NCBI GenBank assembly: GCA_035906055.1
Contig: JAMIFV010000031.1
Span: 1-47,878 of the forward strand
Direction: 5' to 3'
Length of the DNA: 47,878 nucleotides
DNA from: JAMIFV01 sp035906055
GTDB taxonomy: Bacteria; Pseudomonadota; Alphaproteobacteria; Rickettsiales; JABCZZ01
The notes beneath the pieces are model-generated. The model was not told the DNA's origin. It was given only the letters and a program-made list of their open reading frames with translations, and ran no database searches. Positions 16,209-25,108 of this stretch are shown here, piece by piece; position 1 is the first letter of the stretch; every line of letters starts with the position of its first letter. A program made the translations under genes and the position numbers.

Positions 16209-17168
16209 TTATTCCACGAACAGGTCGGTGGAGAGGTAACGCTCCGCCGTGCTGGCCACGATCACCACCACCGTCTTGCCTTTATTCTCGGGACGTTTGG
16301 CAATTTCGAGCGCGGCAGCGATGGTCGCGCCGGAAGAAATGCCTACGGGAATGCCTTCGAGCTTCGCCACTTTGCGCGCCATGGCGAAAGCCGTCTCGTT
16401 GCCGATGGTAAGCACTTCATCAATGAGGTTGCGTTGTAAAATATCGGGCACGAAGCCAGCGCCGATACCCTGGATCTTATGCGGGCCGGGCTTGCCGCCG
16501 GAGAGCACGGGGCTGTCTTCCGGCTCCACCGCCACGATGCGCACGGACTGTTTCTTTTCCTTGAGCACCTGCGCCACGCCCGTAACCGTGCCGCCCGTGC
16601 CCACGCCGGTCACGAAAACATCCACCGCGCCGTTCGTATCGTTCCATATCTCGAACGCCGTGGTCTTGCGGTGTATCTCAGGGTTGGCGGGATTCTTGAA
16701 CTGCTGCAGCAGCAGGGCATTGTTGTTGGAGGCCACGATCTCCTCTGCTTTTTCGATAGCGCCGCGCATACCCTTGGCGGCGGGCGTCAGTTCGAGGTTC
16801 GCCCCCAGGATTTTAAGCATTTTTCGGCGCTCCAGCGACATGCTCTCCGGCATGGTGAGGGTAAGGCTGTAGCCCTTGGCTGCACATACGAACGCCAGCG
16901 CAATGCCGGTATTGCCCGAGGTCGGCTCCACCAGCACGGAGTCTTTGTTGATCTTGCCGGAAGCTTCCGCCGCTTCCACCATCGACAGCGCAATGCGGTC
17001 CTTCACCGAAGAAAGCGGGTTGAAGAATTCCAGCTTCGCCAGCACGTCGGCCACGCAGCCCGCCTCTTTCGTCACCTGATGCAGGCGCACGAGCGGCGTG
17101 TTGCCGATAGTAGCCACGATATTGTCATAAATATGCCCGCGTCCGGGCTTATCAAGCGTTATAGTCAT
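16209..17168 (-). CDS. cysK: Cysteine synthase A (O-acetylserine sulfhydrylase)
   Basis: This PLP enzyme makes cysteine from O-acetylserine and sulfide. The 319-residue protein shows the PLP lysine in LSSVKDRIALSM, the TSGNTGIAL substrate loop, the GTGGTVTGVAQVLKE phosphate-binding loop and SGATIAAALE. An AGGAGA site sits seven bases before the ATG. The Rrf2-type regulator encoded just upstream probably controls it, as CymR does in other bacteria (inference). Confidence 0.95.
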   Translation of the reverse strand: MTITLDKPGRGHIYDNIVATIGNTPLVRLHQVTKEAGCVADVLAKLEFFNPLSSVKDRIALSMVEAAEASGKINKDSVLVEPTSGNTGIALAFVCAAKGYSLTLTMPESMSLERRKMLKILGANLELTPAAKGMRGAIEKAEEIVASNNNALLLQQFKNPANPEIHRKTTAFEIWNDTNGAVDVFVTGVGTGGTVTGVAQVLKEKKQSVRIVAVEPEDSPVLSGGKPGPHKIQGIGAGFVPDILQRNLIDEVLTIGNETAFAMARKVAKLEGIPVGISSGATIAAALEIAKRPENKGKTVVVIVASTAERYLSTDLFVE

Positions 17169-17196
17169 AACCTGTTCTCCTAAGGGGTGCCCCCGG

Positions 17197-17634
17197 TTAA
17201 ATCATGAAGTCGTGATGATCGTCGTTGTGTTTGGGTATCCTGAGATCCGACGCCCTGTCGCAGAGGTCGGCGATGGTGACGTCCTGCAGCGTTTTCTGCA
17301 GCACGGCCTTGGCTTCCAGTATCACCGGTGCCACGACCTGGTTACCCAGCGTCGTAGACGCAGGCGTTTCCTCGTTCTCGTCCAGCGCGGCGCAGATATC
17401 GCTCAGCGTGATGCGGCGCTTCTCGCGCGCCAGCAGGTAACCGCCCCTGGGCCCGCGCACGCCGCGCAGCACACCGAAGCGCACGAGCCGCTGCAGCATC
17501 TGCTCAAGGTAGCGCGGGGGCAAAAGCTGCTTTTCGGCTATGTCCTTGCCGCTCAGCGGCAAGCCGCCCGTATTATAGGCTATGAACAGCACGGCTTCGA
17601 TAGCGTAATAGATGCGTTTGGAGAGGGCTATCAT
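17197..17634 (-). CDS. Rrf2-family transcriptional regulator
   Basis: The 145-residue protein has the Rrf2 winged helix: LSKRIYYAIEAVLFIA, the recognition block LLPPRYLEQMLQRLVRFGVL, and the wing VRGPRGGYLLAREKRRITL. The three closely spaced cysteines of Fe-S members (IscR, NsrR) are missing; only two distant cysteines are seen. It therefore resembles the cluster-free CymR type that senses cysteine metabolism. Position directly upstream of cysK supports this. Its ATG overlaps the dut stop by four bases. Confidence 0.87.
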   Translation of the reverse strand: MIALSKRIYYAIEAVLFIAYNTGGLPLSGKDIAEKQLLPPRYLEQMLQRLVRFGVLRGVRGPRGGYLLAREKRRITLSDICAALDENEETPASTTLGNQVVAPVILEAKAVLQKTLQDVTIADLCDRASDLRIPKHNDDHHDFMI

Positions 17635-18092
17635 GCGGTCTTGCGCGCTGCCGTTCCGGTTGAACCGAAGCCGCCTTCGCCGCGCGCGCTTGCCTCCAGC
17701 GTTTCCACCTGCTGCCAGCTGGCGCGCGCATACTGCGCGATGATCATCTGCGCGATGCGCATGCCGCGCGTGATAACGAACGGCGTGTCGCTCTGGTTGA
17801 TGAGGATAACGCCCACTTCGCCGCGATAATCGGCGTCCACCGTGCCGGGAGCATTCAGCACCGTAACGCCGTTTTTAAGCGCCAGGCCGGAGCGCGGGCG
17901 CACCTGCGCCTCATAGCCTTCCGGCAACGCGATGCTGATACCGGCAGGCACCAAAATGCGCGCACCGGGAGCCAGCGTCACATCCTCCTTCACGGCGGCG
18001 AGCAGGTCCATCCCGGCGCTATGCTCGGTGGCATAGGCGGGCAGCGCAAGGTCAGCGGCGTGTGGGAGTTTTACTATCTTGACGTTTACCAT
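17631..18092 (-). CDS. dut: dUTP diphosphatase
   Basis: It hydrolyses dUTP to dUMP, preventing uracil incorporation and feeding dTMP synthesis. The 153-residue protein carries the five motifs of trimeric dUTPases: HSAGMDLLA, RPRSGLALKNGVTVLNAPGT, DADYRGEVGV, GMRIAQMII and ARGEGGFGSTG. The start at 18092 follows AAGG at good spacing and gives the normal N-terminus; the frame stays open 18 codons further inside coaBC. It overlaps coaBC by 41 bases and rrf2 by four. Confidence 0.95.
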   Translation of the reverse strand: MVNVKIVKLPHAADLALPAYATEHSAGMDLLAAVKEDVTLAPGARILVPAGISIALPEGYEAQVRPRSGLALKNGVTVLNAPGTVDADYRGEVGVILINQSDTPFVITRGMRIAQMIIAQYARASWQQVETLEASARGEGGFGSTGTAARKTA

Positions 18093-19293
18093 GGGAACCT
18101 TCCTTGCTGAAAAAATGAATGATGCGTTCGGTGAGGCCTGCGGCAAGCCGCTGCTTGCTCACGGACTCAAACGTTTCCGTGCCTTGCGGCATGATGAGAT
18201 GTGCGGTGGTGGTGTCCTTGCCGAACACCTTGCCGCCGGAGACGTCGTTGGCCACGATCCAGTCACACCCCTTGGCGAGGCGTTTCCCGGTCGCGTGTTT
18301 CTTAACATTGTCAGTCTCCGCTGCAAAACCGATGACCAGTTTCGGGCGTTGTCTGCCTGAAGTGGCAAGCGTCTTGAGGATATCCGGGTTCGGCGCCAGT
18401 TCTATTTCCGGCGGGGAGGAATTGGCACGTTTCTTCAGTTTATGCGGTGATGCATGCTTGGCGCGCCAGTCCGCCACGGCTGCCGCACATACGGCAATAT
18501 CCGCAGGCAGAGCCTTTGTGCAGGCGGCCAGCATTTCTTCAGCGGTTTCCACACGCACCACAGTAACACCTGCGGGGTCGGATTCTGCCACAGGCCCAGA
18601 AACCAGTGTCACCTCCGCGCCTGCCTTTGCCAGCGCTGCGGCAATGGCATGCCCCTGCTTGCCGGACGAACGGTTGCCGATGAAACGCACGGGATCAAGC
18701 GGCTCATGCGTGGGGCCGCTGGTGACGATAGCTTTTAAGCCACGCAGAGGCGTAGCGCCACCAAGGCGCGCAAGTATCGCCGTTACCACTATATCCACTT
18801 CCGCCAGCCTGCCCTTGCCTTCTTCGCCGCAGGCAAGCATGCCCGATGCGGGTTCGATGACTTCAACGCCGTCAGCCTTCAACTGGCGCACATTGCGCTG
18901 CGTGGCGGGGTTGTGCCACATCTGCGTGTTCATCGCAGGCGCTACCATGACGGGCTTATTGGATGCCAGCAGCACCGCCGTTGCCAGGTCATCCGCACGG
19001 CCTGCCACCATGGACGACAGGATATTGGCGCTCGCAGGCACCACCGCGATGAGGTCATGCTCGCGCGAAAGGCGGATATGCCCCATCTCCGCTTCGTCCT
19101 TGAGCGAGAAAAGTTCACTGTAACCCGGATTGCCCGTGAGCGCCGCCAGAGCCATGGGGGTGACGAACTGCGCGCCCGCCTGTGTCAGCACGCAGGTGAC
19201 TTTCACATTCTGCCCGGTAAGGCGGCGCACGATATCGGGCGTTTTTACCGCCGCGATGCTGCCCGAAACAATAAGGAGAACGGATTTACTCAT
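18052..19293 (-). CDS. coaBC: Bifunctional phosphopantothenoylcysteine decarboxylase / phosphopantothenate-cysteine ligase
   Basis: It performs two steps of coenzyme A synthesis. The N-terminal CoaC flavin domain starts SVLLIVSGSIAAVKTPDIV and has the APAMNTQMW motif. The C-terminal CoaB domain begins near residue 185 with TSGPTHEPLDPVRFIGNRSS and contains GHAIAAALAKAGAEVTLVSG and ELAPNPDILKTL. At 413 residues it is full length. The start at 19293 lies inside the end of parE (8-base overlap), so its translation is probably coupled to the toxin gene. The tail overlaps dut. Confidence 0.95.
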   Translation of the reverse strand: MSKSVLLIVSGSIAAVKTPDIVRRLTGQNVKVTCVLTQAGAQFVTPMALAALTGNPGYSELFSLKDEAEMGHIRLSREHDLIAVVPASANILSSMVAGRADDLATAVLLASNKPVMVAPAMNTQMWHNPATQRNVRQLKADGVEVIEPASGMLACGEEGKGRLAEVDIVVTAILARLGGATPLRGLKAIVTSGPTHEPLDPVRFIGNRSSGKQGHAIAAALAKAGAEVTLVSGPVAESDPAGVTVVRVETAEEMLAACTKALPADIAVCAAAVADWRAKHASPHKLKKRANSSPPEIELAPNPDILKTLATSGRQRPKLVIGFAAETDNVKKHATGKRLAKGCDWIVANDVSGGKVFGKDTTTAHLIMPQGTETFESVSKQRLAAGLTERIIHFFSKEGSHGKRQDSKTPTRR

Positions 19294-19585
19294 GAAATAT
19301 CTCTGCCATATCACGCGCGCCATGCAAAACGCGGATAACCTCGATTCCGTTTACAGAAGGCGTATAGAATACCACATAACGCTCAATAGCAAGGCTCCGC
19401 AGGTTTGCAGCAAGCTCGGGCCGCAACCTGCCTATCATCGACTGTTCCGCCAGCATAAGGAAGTGCCTGTCAATTATATCCAGCAATTTATCGGCAGCAG
19501 CAATGTTGTCCACTGCGATATAAAACCATATATCACCCAGATCGCGCTCGGCTTGCGCCGTGATAGTGATGCGCAGCGGCTTCAT
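19286..19585 (-). CDS. parE: ParE/RelE-family toxin
   Basis: This 99-residue protein of the RelE/ParE fold starts LRITITAQAERDLGDIWFYI and ends with the typical strand pair and motif RSLAIERYVVFYTP, IEVIRVLHGARDMAEIF. ParE toxins poison gyrase, RelE toxins cut mRNA; the long N-terminal helix pair favours ParE. It follows a ParD-type antitoxin gene. Its last codons overlap the coaBC start by eight bases. It sits between ubiB and coaBC, which are adjacent in many alphaproteobacteria. Confidence 0.87.
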   Translation of the reverse strand: MKPLRITITAQAERDLGDIWFYIAVDNIAAADKLLDIIDRHFLMLAEQSMIGRLRPELAANLRSLAIERYVVFYTPSVNGIEVIRVLHGARDMAEIFHE

Positions 19586-19589
19586 GACT

Positions 19590-19853
19590 TCAGCTCTTTT
19601 TGGAAGCATCCAGACGCTCACGCCCAAGGCGCTTGATTTTCTCTATATCAAAAGCACCCGCATCCCCGCTGTCTATGCCGTCCTGAATATCTTTTTTTAA
19701 CTGCTGCAACGCTGTCTCGCGTAACTGGTCTTCACGTTCCATAAGGCGCAATGCCTCGCGCACCACTTCGCTGGCGGAATTATACAGACCGGAGGATACT
19801 TTTGAGCGCACCAGTTCTTCCAGCTGCGGGGTCAGGTTTATATTCATGGTCAT
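19590..19853 (-). CDS. parD: ParD-type ribbon-helix-helix antitoxin
   Basis: The 87-residue protein begins MNINLTPQLEELVRSKVSSG and continues LYNSASEVVREALRLMERED, the standard CC2985/ParD ribbon-helix-helix domain. The C-terminal arm (GIDSGDAGAFDIEKIKRLG) contacts the toxin in relatives. A start two codons downstream (19847) is equally possible. The gene is preceded by a well-formed promoter and operator. Confidence 0.88.
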   Translation of the reverse strand: MTMNINLTPQLEELVRSKVSSGLYNSASEVVREALRLMEREDQLRETALQQLKKDIQDGIDSGDAGAFDIEKIKRLGRERLDASKKS

Positions 19854-19884
19854 AGCGTAAACTCCAATTCACTGGGGAATCTCA

Positions 19885-19915
19885 ATTGTAATAATATTGT
19901 CAATCTTTGACAATA
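19885..19915 (-). promoter_or_regulatory. parDE promoter with palindromic operator
   Basis: On the minus strand TTGTCA (plus 19908-19913) and TACAAT (plus 19885-19890) are separated by 17 bases. A perfect 9-base inverted repeat, TATTGTCAA (19895-19903) and TTGACAATA (19907-19915) with a TCT centre, covers the -35 box and spacer. This is a likely ParD binding site. As parE overlaps coaBC, this promoter probably also feeds coaBC and dut. Confidence 0.7.
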
Positions 19916-19982
19916 GAGCGCTTACTAATGTAATACCTGAAAATACTGTAAATATGTGAAATCAGGCTTGCAACCTAGCAGT

Positions 19983-21458
19983 TCAGCGCAGTTGTGCAAG
20001 CGCAAACACAGCAAATGCCAGCCACCCCAGCCATAGCAGCTGCCGCTGGAATTTAAGCTTTTCTTCGGCGATACGCAATTCGTGCGCGGTGGTATCCGCC
20101 ATCTCATGCTCACGCGCCACTATCTTCTGCGCGTCCTTCACCAGCGAGGGGATGGACTTGATAAGCGAGAATGTCTCTTCCGCATGGTCTTTGATCCACG
20201 CGCGGGGGCCAAGGTTTTCCGCCGCCCATTCCATGATCATCGGCTCGGCCACCTGCCACATGTTCACATCGGGGTTAAGCATCAGGCCCACGCCTTCGGT
20301 GATGAGCATGTTCTTGTGCAGCAGCAGCAATTGCGGCTGCACCTCCATCTCGAAGGACTCCGCCGTGGAGATGAGCTGCCCCAGCAGCCTCGCGAAGGAA
20401 ATATCCTTCAGTGATTTACCGATGATGGGCTTGGTGATGGCCATGAGCGCCAGCTCGAACGCATCCTGCGACTTATGCGGCGGCACGATGCCCATGTCGA
20501 AATGCACGCGCGCGAGGTTGTGGTAATCTTCGCTCAGGAAGCCGTGCAGCACCTGCGCGAGAAAGATACGCATGCGCTTGTCCAGCCTGCCCATGATGCC
20601 GAAATCCACCACCGCCAGCGTGCCGTCCATGCGCACGAAGAGATTGCCCGGATGCATGTCGGCATGGAAGAACCCGTCACGGAACACCTGCTTGAACATG
20701 CTGACGGCGGCAATGTCCACCAGCTTGGTGGGGTCGATGCCTGCGGCTTTAATAGCCGCAACGTCATATACCGGAATGCCGGTGATACGCTCCAGCGTCA
20801 GCATGCGGTGGGCGGTCAGCTCCCAATAGACGGCGGGCACATGAAAGCCTTCATCATCCTTAAGGTTTTCGCGCAGGCGCGTGGCCGCTGCCGCTTCCAT
20901 GCGCAAATCCATTTCAAACCGCACCGTGTCTTCCATCATGGAAACCACCTCGCGCAGGCGCAGGCGCTTAAAGTCAGGGCGGAAGAAATCCACCACGCTG
21001 GCCATCCAGTAAAAGAGCGAGATATCACGCCTGAAGGCTTTTTCTATACCGGGACGCAACAGCTTTACGGCTACTTCCCTGCCGTCCATCGTGGTGGCGA
21101 AATGCACCTGCGCCACCGATGCAGCCGCGACCGCTTTTTCATCGAACGCGGAGAATATGCTTTCCAGCGGCGCTTCCATTTCCTCGGCCACCAGCGCACG
21201 CGCGGTCTTGCCGTCGAACGGCGGCAGTTTGTCCTGCAGGTCGGAAAGCGCCAGCGCCATCTCCTCGCCCACAAGGTCGGAACGCGTGGAGAAGGTCTGC
21301 CCCAGCTTTACAAAGCTCGGCCCCATCGCTTCCAGCGCGCTGGCAAGGCGTCTGCCGCGTTCCTTGGGGCCGATGGGTTTGCGCGTCAGCGCCCCGCTGC
21401 CAACCAGCAAACCGCCAATGCGCAAGAGCCGCAACGTATTATGGAGATGGCGCAGCAT
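19983..21458 (-). CDS. ubiB: Ubiquinone biosynthesis accessory kinase-like protein
   Basis: This ABC1/ADCK-family protein is needed for ubiquinone synthesis. The family signs are present: the KxGQ motif in MGPSFVKLGQTFSTRSDLV, the alanine-rich loop in AVAAASVAQVH, the lysine in EVAVKLLRPG, the catalytic loop in GFFHADMHPGNLFV and VDFGIMGRLD. Membrane segments close the C-terminus (LLWLGWLAFAVFALAQL). Its ATG overlaps the ubiE stop by one base. Confidence 0.94.
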   Translation of the reverse strand: MLRHLHNTLRLLRIGGLLVGSGALTRKPIGPKERGRRLASALEAMGPSFVKLGQTFSTRSDLVGEEMALALSDLQDKLPPFDGKTARALVAEEMEAPLESIFSAFDEKAVAAASVAQVHFATTMDGREVAVKLLRPGIEKAFRRDISLFYWMASVVDFFRPDFKRLRLREVVSMMEDTVRFEMDLRMEAAAATRLRENLKDDEGFHVPAVYWELTAHRMLTLERITGIPVYDVAAIKAAGIDPTKLVDIAAVSMFKQVFRDGFFHADMHPGNLFVRMDGTLAVVDFGIMGRLDKRMRIFLAQVLHGFLSEDYHNLARVHFDMGIVPPHKSQDAFELALMAITKPIIGKSLKDISFARLLGQLISTAESFEMEVQPQLLLLHKNMLITEGVGLMLNPDVNMWQVAEPMIMEWAAENLGPRAWIKDHAEETFSLIKSIPSLVKDAQKIVAREHEMADTTAHELRIAEEKLKFQRQLLWLGWLAFAVFALAQLR

Positions 21459-22192
21459 CAGACCTTATACCCCGAATGGATCGCCACGATGCCGCCGCTT
21501 AAATTGGTGTAACGCACATTCTGGAAGCCTGCCTCGCGGATCATCTCACAAAACTGCTCCTGCGAGGGGAATTTGCGGATGCTTTCCACAAGGTACTGGT
21601 AGGAATCGCGGTCATTCGCAAGCAAACCGCCCATGCGCGGAATGACATGGAACGAATAGGCGTCGTAGAACCTGGCGAGCGCTGCGGGTTTTACCTTGCT
21701 GAACTCAAGGCACATGAAACGCCCGCCGGGTTTGAGCACACGGTGCGCTTCCCTGAGTGCCTTATCAATATACGTCACGTTACGGATGCCGAACGCAATG
21801 GTGTAAAGATGAAATTGCGCGTCAGGCAACGGCAGCGATTCGGCATTGCCGCAGATGAATTCCAGCCCGTGCAGGCGGTTGGCGTTATCGGCGCGTTTCT
21901 GCCCTTCCGCCAGCATCGCGTGATTGATGTCGCATACCGTCACGTGGGCCGCGCCACGGTCGCGCAGGCGGAAGGCGATGTCGCCCGTACCCCCTGCAAC
22001 GTCGAGGCATTGCATGTCCTGCCTGATATCCACACCCCCCACGAACTCGCGCTTCCAGAGGCGGTGCATACCGGCGCTCATCGCGTCGTTCATGAGATCA
22101 TAACGCGAGGCCACCGAGGTGAACACCCCCCGCACGAGCGAGGTTTTTTCTTCCGGTGATACGGTGCGGAAACCGAAGTCTGTTTCACTCAT
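21458..22192 (-). CDS. ubiE: Demethylmenaquinone/2-polyprenyl-benzoquinol C-methyltransferase
   Basis: It is the SAM-dependent C-methylation step in ubiquinone synthesis. The 244-residue protein has the SAM motif CLDVAGGTGDIAFRL and the UbiE/COQ5 signatures RYDLMNDAMSAGMHRLWK and FGIRNVTYIDKALREAHRVLKPGGRF. It is coupled to dsbD (four-base ATGA overlap) and ubiB (one base). Genes of the same pathway are thus translated together. Confidence 0.95.
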   Translation of the reverse strand: MSETDFGFRTVSPEEKTSLVRGVFTSVASRYDLMNDAMSAGMHRLWKREFVGGVDIRQDMQCLDVAGGTGDIAFRLRDRGAAHVTVCDINHAMLAEGQKRADNANRLHGLEFICGNAESLPLPDAQFHLYTIAFGIRNVTYIDKALREAHRVLKPGGRFMCLEFSKVKPAALARFYDAYSFHVIPRMGGLLANDRDSYQYLVESIRKFPSQEQFCEMIREAGFQNVRYTNLSGGIVAIHSGYKV

Positions 22193-24417
22193 TGGCCGCC
22201 CCCCTCATGCGCTGCCGCCCCGTCTTTGAACTGCCTTGGCATGGTGGCGTCTATCAGTATGGAAGGCGTCAGCACCTGCGGCAGCACTTGCGGTTCGCCG
22301 CCGCCTTCAGGGTAGAACACATAAATAGGCACGCCGCTGCGGTCGAACGACTGCAGGTATTTGGTGATCTCGGCATCGCCGTCCGTCCAGTCCGCTACAA
22401 GGGTGGTGATATGGCGTTCCTTGAAAGCGTCTTTTACTTCGGGTTTATCGAGCGCTATCGTTTCATTTACCTTGCAGGTGATGCACCATTCCGCCGTCGC
22501 ATACACAAACACCGGTTTGCCCGCCTTGCGCAGCTCGGCCAGCTTTTCCGCCGAGTAGGAATATTTCATTTCCGCTGCGGAATAGGCGGGAGCCTGCGCG
22601 CTGCGCGGCATGGGGGTGATGTAGCTGATCATGCACTTCACAATGGCAATCGCCAGCAGCACCGCCATGATATGGCCAAGCCATGTGTCGCGCTGAAGCA
22701 GGAAGATACAGAACCCCGCCAGCACCATCGCCAGCATGGCAATGCCCGCGCCATTAGCGCCCGCCTGCCCTATGATGATCCACAAGAGCCACACCACGGT
22801 GAGGTAAATGGGGAATGCGAGGAACTGCTTCAGCGTCAGCATCCATGCGCCGGGCTTGGGCAGCAGGCGCACCAGCGCGGGGAAAAAGCTCAGCAGCAGG
22901 AACGGTGCGGCAAGCCCCACGCCAAGCATGGCGAACACCATGATGACCACTTCCGCATCCTGCGTGAGCGCAAAGCCGATGGCCGGGGCCATGAACGGCG
23001 CGGTGCAGGGAGTCGCCACCAGCACAGCCAGCACGCCGGTGAGGAAACTGCCCGAAGCGCTGTCCTCATTGGCCTTATCGCCGCCCGCATTGCCCAGCAG
23101 CACCGGCACTTCATACGCGCCGGAGAGGTTGAGGCCGACAAGGAACATCACCACCGCTAGGAATGACACGAACAACGGCGACTGCATCTGGAACCCCCAG
23201 CCCAGCGACTGCCCCAGCAACTTTTGCAGCAGTAGCAATATCGCCGCCAGCACCATGAAGCTGAGCACCACGCCTGCCGTATAGGCAAAAGCCTGCTTGC
23301 GCACCTCGCCTGCCTGCGACCTTGCTTTTTTGGCAACGCTGAGCACCTTCAGCGAAAGAATCGGTAATACGCAGGGCATCAGGTTGAGGATCAGCCCGCC
23401 CAGCAGCGCGAACCACAGCGCACTGGAAATATCGACACTGCCTGCCGACACGTTCGGCGTGAGCGGCCTGCTCTCCTGCACAGGCGCAGGCGATGCCCCC
23501 GGCTCGCCTTGCGGCGTTTGCGCAGCGGCAGGAGCGGAGGCGGGAGCGCTCACCGTTCCGGGCTTCAGTTCCACCGCGTAATCGCGGCGCTTGCCGCCTT
23601 CATAGACCGATACCACCCCCTGCATGAGCTTGGCGTCATGCACATTGCCTGCGGCGATGGCGAAGTTCACCGTATCGCCGCTGATATCCACTTTCTGCGG
23701 CGCGGTATTGAGGATGATACCATCCGTCGCCGGATAGAATTCCACGCGGGCACCGGCCTGCGGCGCTTTGGGCAGCTTCACGCTGAAGGTCACGTCGGTG
23801 CCGTTACTGTCGAACGTGAAAGCATCATTGATGGGCTTTGGCAGCCTGTCCACCAGTTCCGCGATCATCTTCGCCTGCTCGGTGGGCTTCGGTTCGCCAT
23901 GCGAGGGCGTCACCGGCATCACCAGCGAGAACTCGCCTTTTTCGGGAATGCATATGTCTTTCGTGCAGACCAGCCACTGGGCTTTGAGCATGAAAATGAT
24001 CGTGGCGTTCTGGTTTACCAGTTCCGGCGGCTTCACCGGCACAAGGTAATAGGCGTCCGTGTGGTAGCCGTAATCCATGAGCGGGTCCACGGGCAGCCTG
24101 TCCGGCCCCAGATATTCGATATCGCCCACCTTGAAGCCCGAAGGCAGCGTCCAGTTGAGGATCGGCGGCGTGCCGGAGTCACCGGGGTTCTTCCAGTAGG
24201 TATGCCAGCTATCCTTGAGCCTGATATGCAGCACAAGCCAGAACGGGCGCCCCGGCGTAACCGTGGAAAGGTCGGAATAGAGGCGCGTCTCGGTGCGCGG
24301 CGTCACCACGGCCTGCGGCCCCTCGGGCAAGGGCGGTTCGTCGGCGGCACGCGCCACATTACCCAACGCCAGCACGCATAACAACGCCAGCAAAAAGCTA
24401 CGCAACATATTTTTCAT
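22189..24417 (-). CDS. dsbD: Protein-disulfide reductase of the DsbD/ScsB type
   Basis: It carries electrons from cytoplasmic thioredoxin across the inner membrane to periplasmic targets. A signal peptide (MLRSFLLALLCVLALGNVARA) is followed by a periplasmic domain with a cysteine pair (WLVCTKDIC). Then come about eight membrane helices containing the redox cysteines in LNLMPCVLPILSLKVL and ATPCTAPFMAPAIG. The C-terminal thioredoxin-like domain has EWCITCKVNE near residues 643-652. At about 742 residues it is longer than E. coli DsbD and fits the ScsB-like branch. An alternative GTG start at 24432 has a better-spaced GAGAAG site. Confidence 0.9.
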   Translation of the reverse strand: MKNMLRSFLLALLCVLALGNVARAADEPPLPEGPQAVVTPRTETRLYSDLSTVTPGRPFWLVLHIRLKDSWHTYWKNPGDSGTPPILNWTLPSGFKVGDIEYLGPDRLPVDPLMDYGYHTDAYYLVPVKPPELVNQNATIIFMLKAQWLVCTKDICIPEKGEFSLVMPVTPSHGEPKPTEQAKMIAELVDRLPKPINDAFTFDSNGTDVTFSVKLPKAPQAGARVEFYPATDGIILNTAPQKVDISGDTVNFAIAAGNVHDAKLMQGVVSVYEGGKRRDYAVELKPGTVSAPASAPAAAQTPQGEPGASPAPVQESRPLTPNVSAGSVDISSALWFALLGGLILNLMPCVLPILSLKVLSVAKKARSQAGEVRKQAFAYTAGVVLSFMVLAAILLLLQKLLGQSLGWGFQMQSPLFVSFLAVVMFLVGLNLSGAYEVPVLLGNAGGDKANEDSASGSFLTGVLAVLVATPCTAPFMAPAIGFALTQDAEVVIMVFAMLGVGLAAPFLLLSFFPALVRLLPKPGAWMLTLKQFLAFPIYLTVVWLLWIIIGQAGANGAGIAMLAMVLAGFCIFLLQRDTWLGHIMAVLLAIAIVKCMISYITPMPRSAQAPAYSAAEMKYSYSAEKLAELRKAGKPVFVYATAEWCITCKVNETIALDKPEVKDAFKERHITTLVADWTDGDAEITKYLQSFDRSGVPIYVFYPEGGGEPQVLPQVLTPSILIDATMPRQFKDGAAAHEGGGQ

Positions 24418-24435
24418 ACCGTTACCGTTCACAGG

Positions 24436-25044
24436 TTACTTCTCAATCTTGCCGGGTTTTCTGGAATGGTCGATGCCTTCCACCTCGATGATGGCATTCA
24501 CCTGGTCGCCCACATCCGGCAGGTAAGCGTTCATGCCGAAATCAGAACGCTTCAACTGGGTGCGGATGCTGAAACCGGAAACATAGTCGCTGGTATAGGG
24601 ATGCACGCCGGACTTGTTGTAGGTCACATCCAGCTTTACGGGCCGGGTAACCCCCAGCATGGTGAAATCGCCTGCCACAGAGCCGGTTTTTGCGCCCGTA
24701 ACGGCAATGCCGGTGCTTTTGAATTCCATCGTGGGGAATTTCGCCACATTAAAGAATTTCTCGCCAAGCAGTTCCTTATCAAGCGCCGGCACGCTGGTGT
24801 CCACGCTCGCAGGCTTCAGCGTCACCCTCACTTCGCTTTTCGCGGGATCTTTTTCATCGAAGGTGAAATAGCCGTCAAAATCCCTGAAGCGGCCAATAGT
24901 CCAGGAATAGCCAAGATGCTCTACCATGAAAATGATGTGGGTATGGGACTTGTCGAACTCATAGCGGCCAGGCGTCTGGGCTTGCGCGCCAAATGCCGTT
25001 ATTGCTGCCAAAGACGCTGCTGCCAGTGCGGATCTGATGGACAT
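24436..25044 (-). CDS. YceI-family periplasmic lipid-binding protein
   Basis: This 202-residue lipocalin-like protein has a signal peptide (SALAAASLAAITAFGAQAQ). The YceI pattern follows: YEFDKSHTHIIFMVEHLGYS, the FDGYFTFDEKDPAKSEVRVT strand pair, FFNVAKFPTMEFKST, and GDFTMLGVTRPVKLDVTYN. Relatives bind polyisoprenoids such as ubiquinone precursors, which suits the neighbouring ubi genes, but the ligand is not provable here. A GGGAGGAT site sets the start at 25044. Confidence 0.92.
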   Translation of the reverse strand: MSIRSALAAASLAAITAFGAQAQTPGRYEFDKSHTHIIFMVEHLGYSWTIGRFRDFDGYFTFDEKDPAKSEVRVTLKPASVDTSVPALDKELLGEKFFNVAKFPTMEFKSTGIAVTGAKTGSVAGDFTMLGVTRPVKLDVTYNKSGVHPYTSDYVSGFSIRTQLKRSDFGMNAYLPDVGDQVNAIIEVEGIDHSRKPGKIEK

Positions 25045-25108
25045 AAATATCCTCCCTTGTGATGAAGAGGCGGCATGATAGCATAGCCCAGTCACTTTGC
25101 ACCGACTT

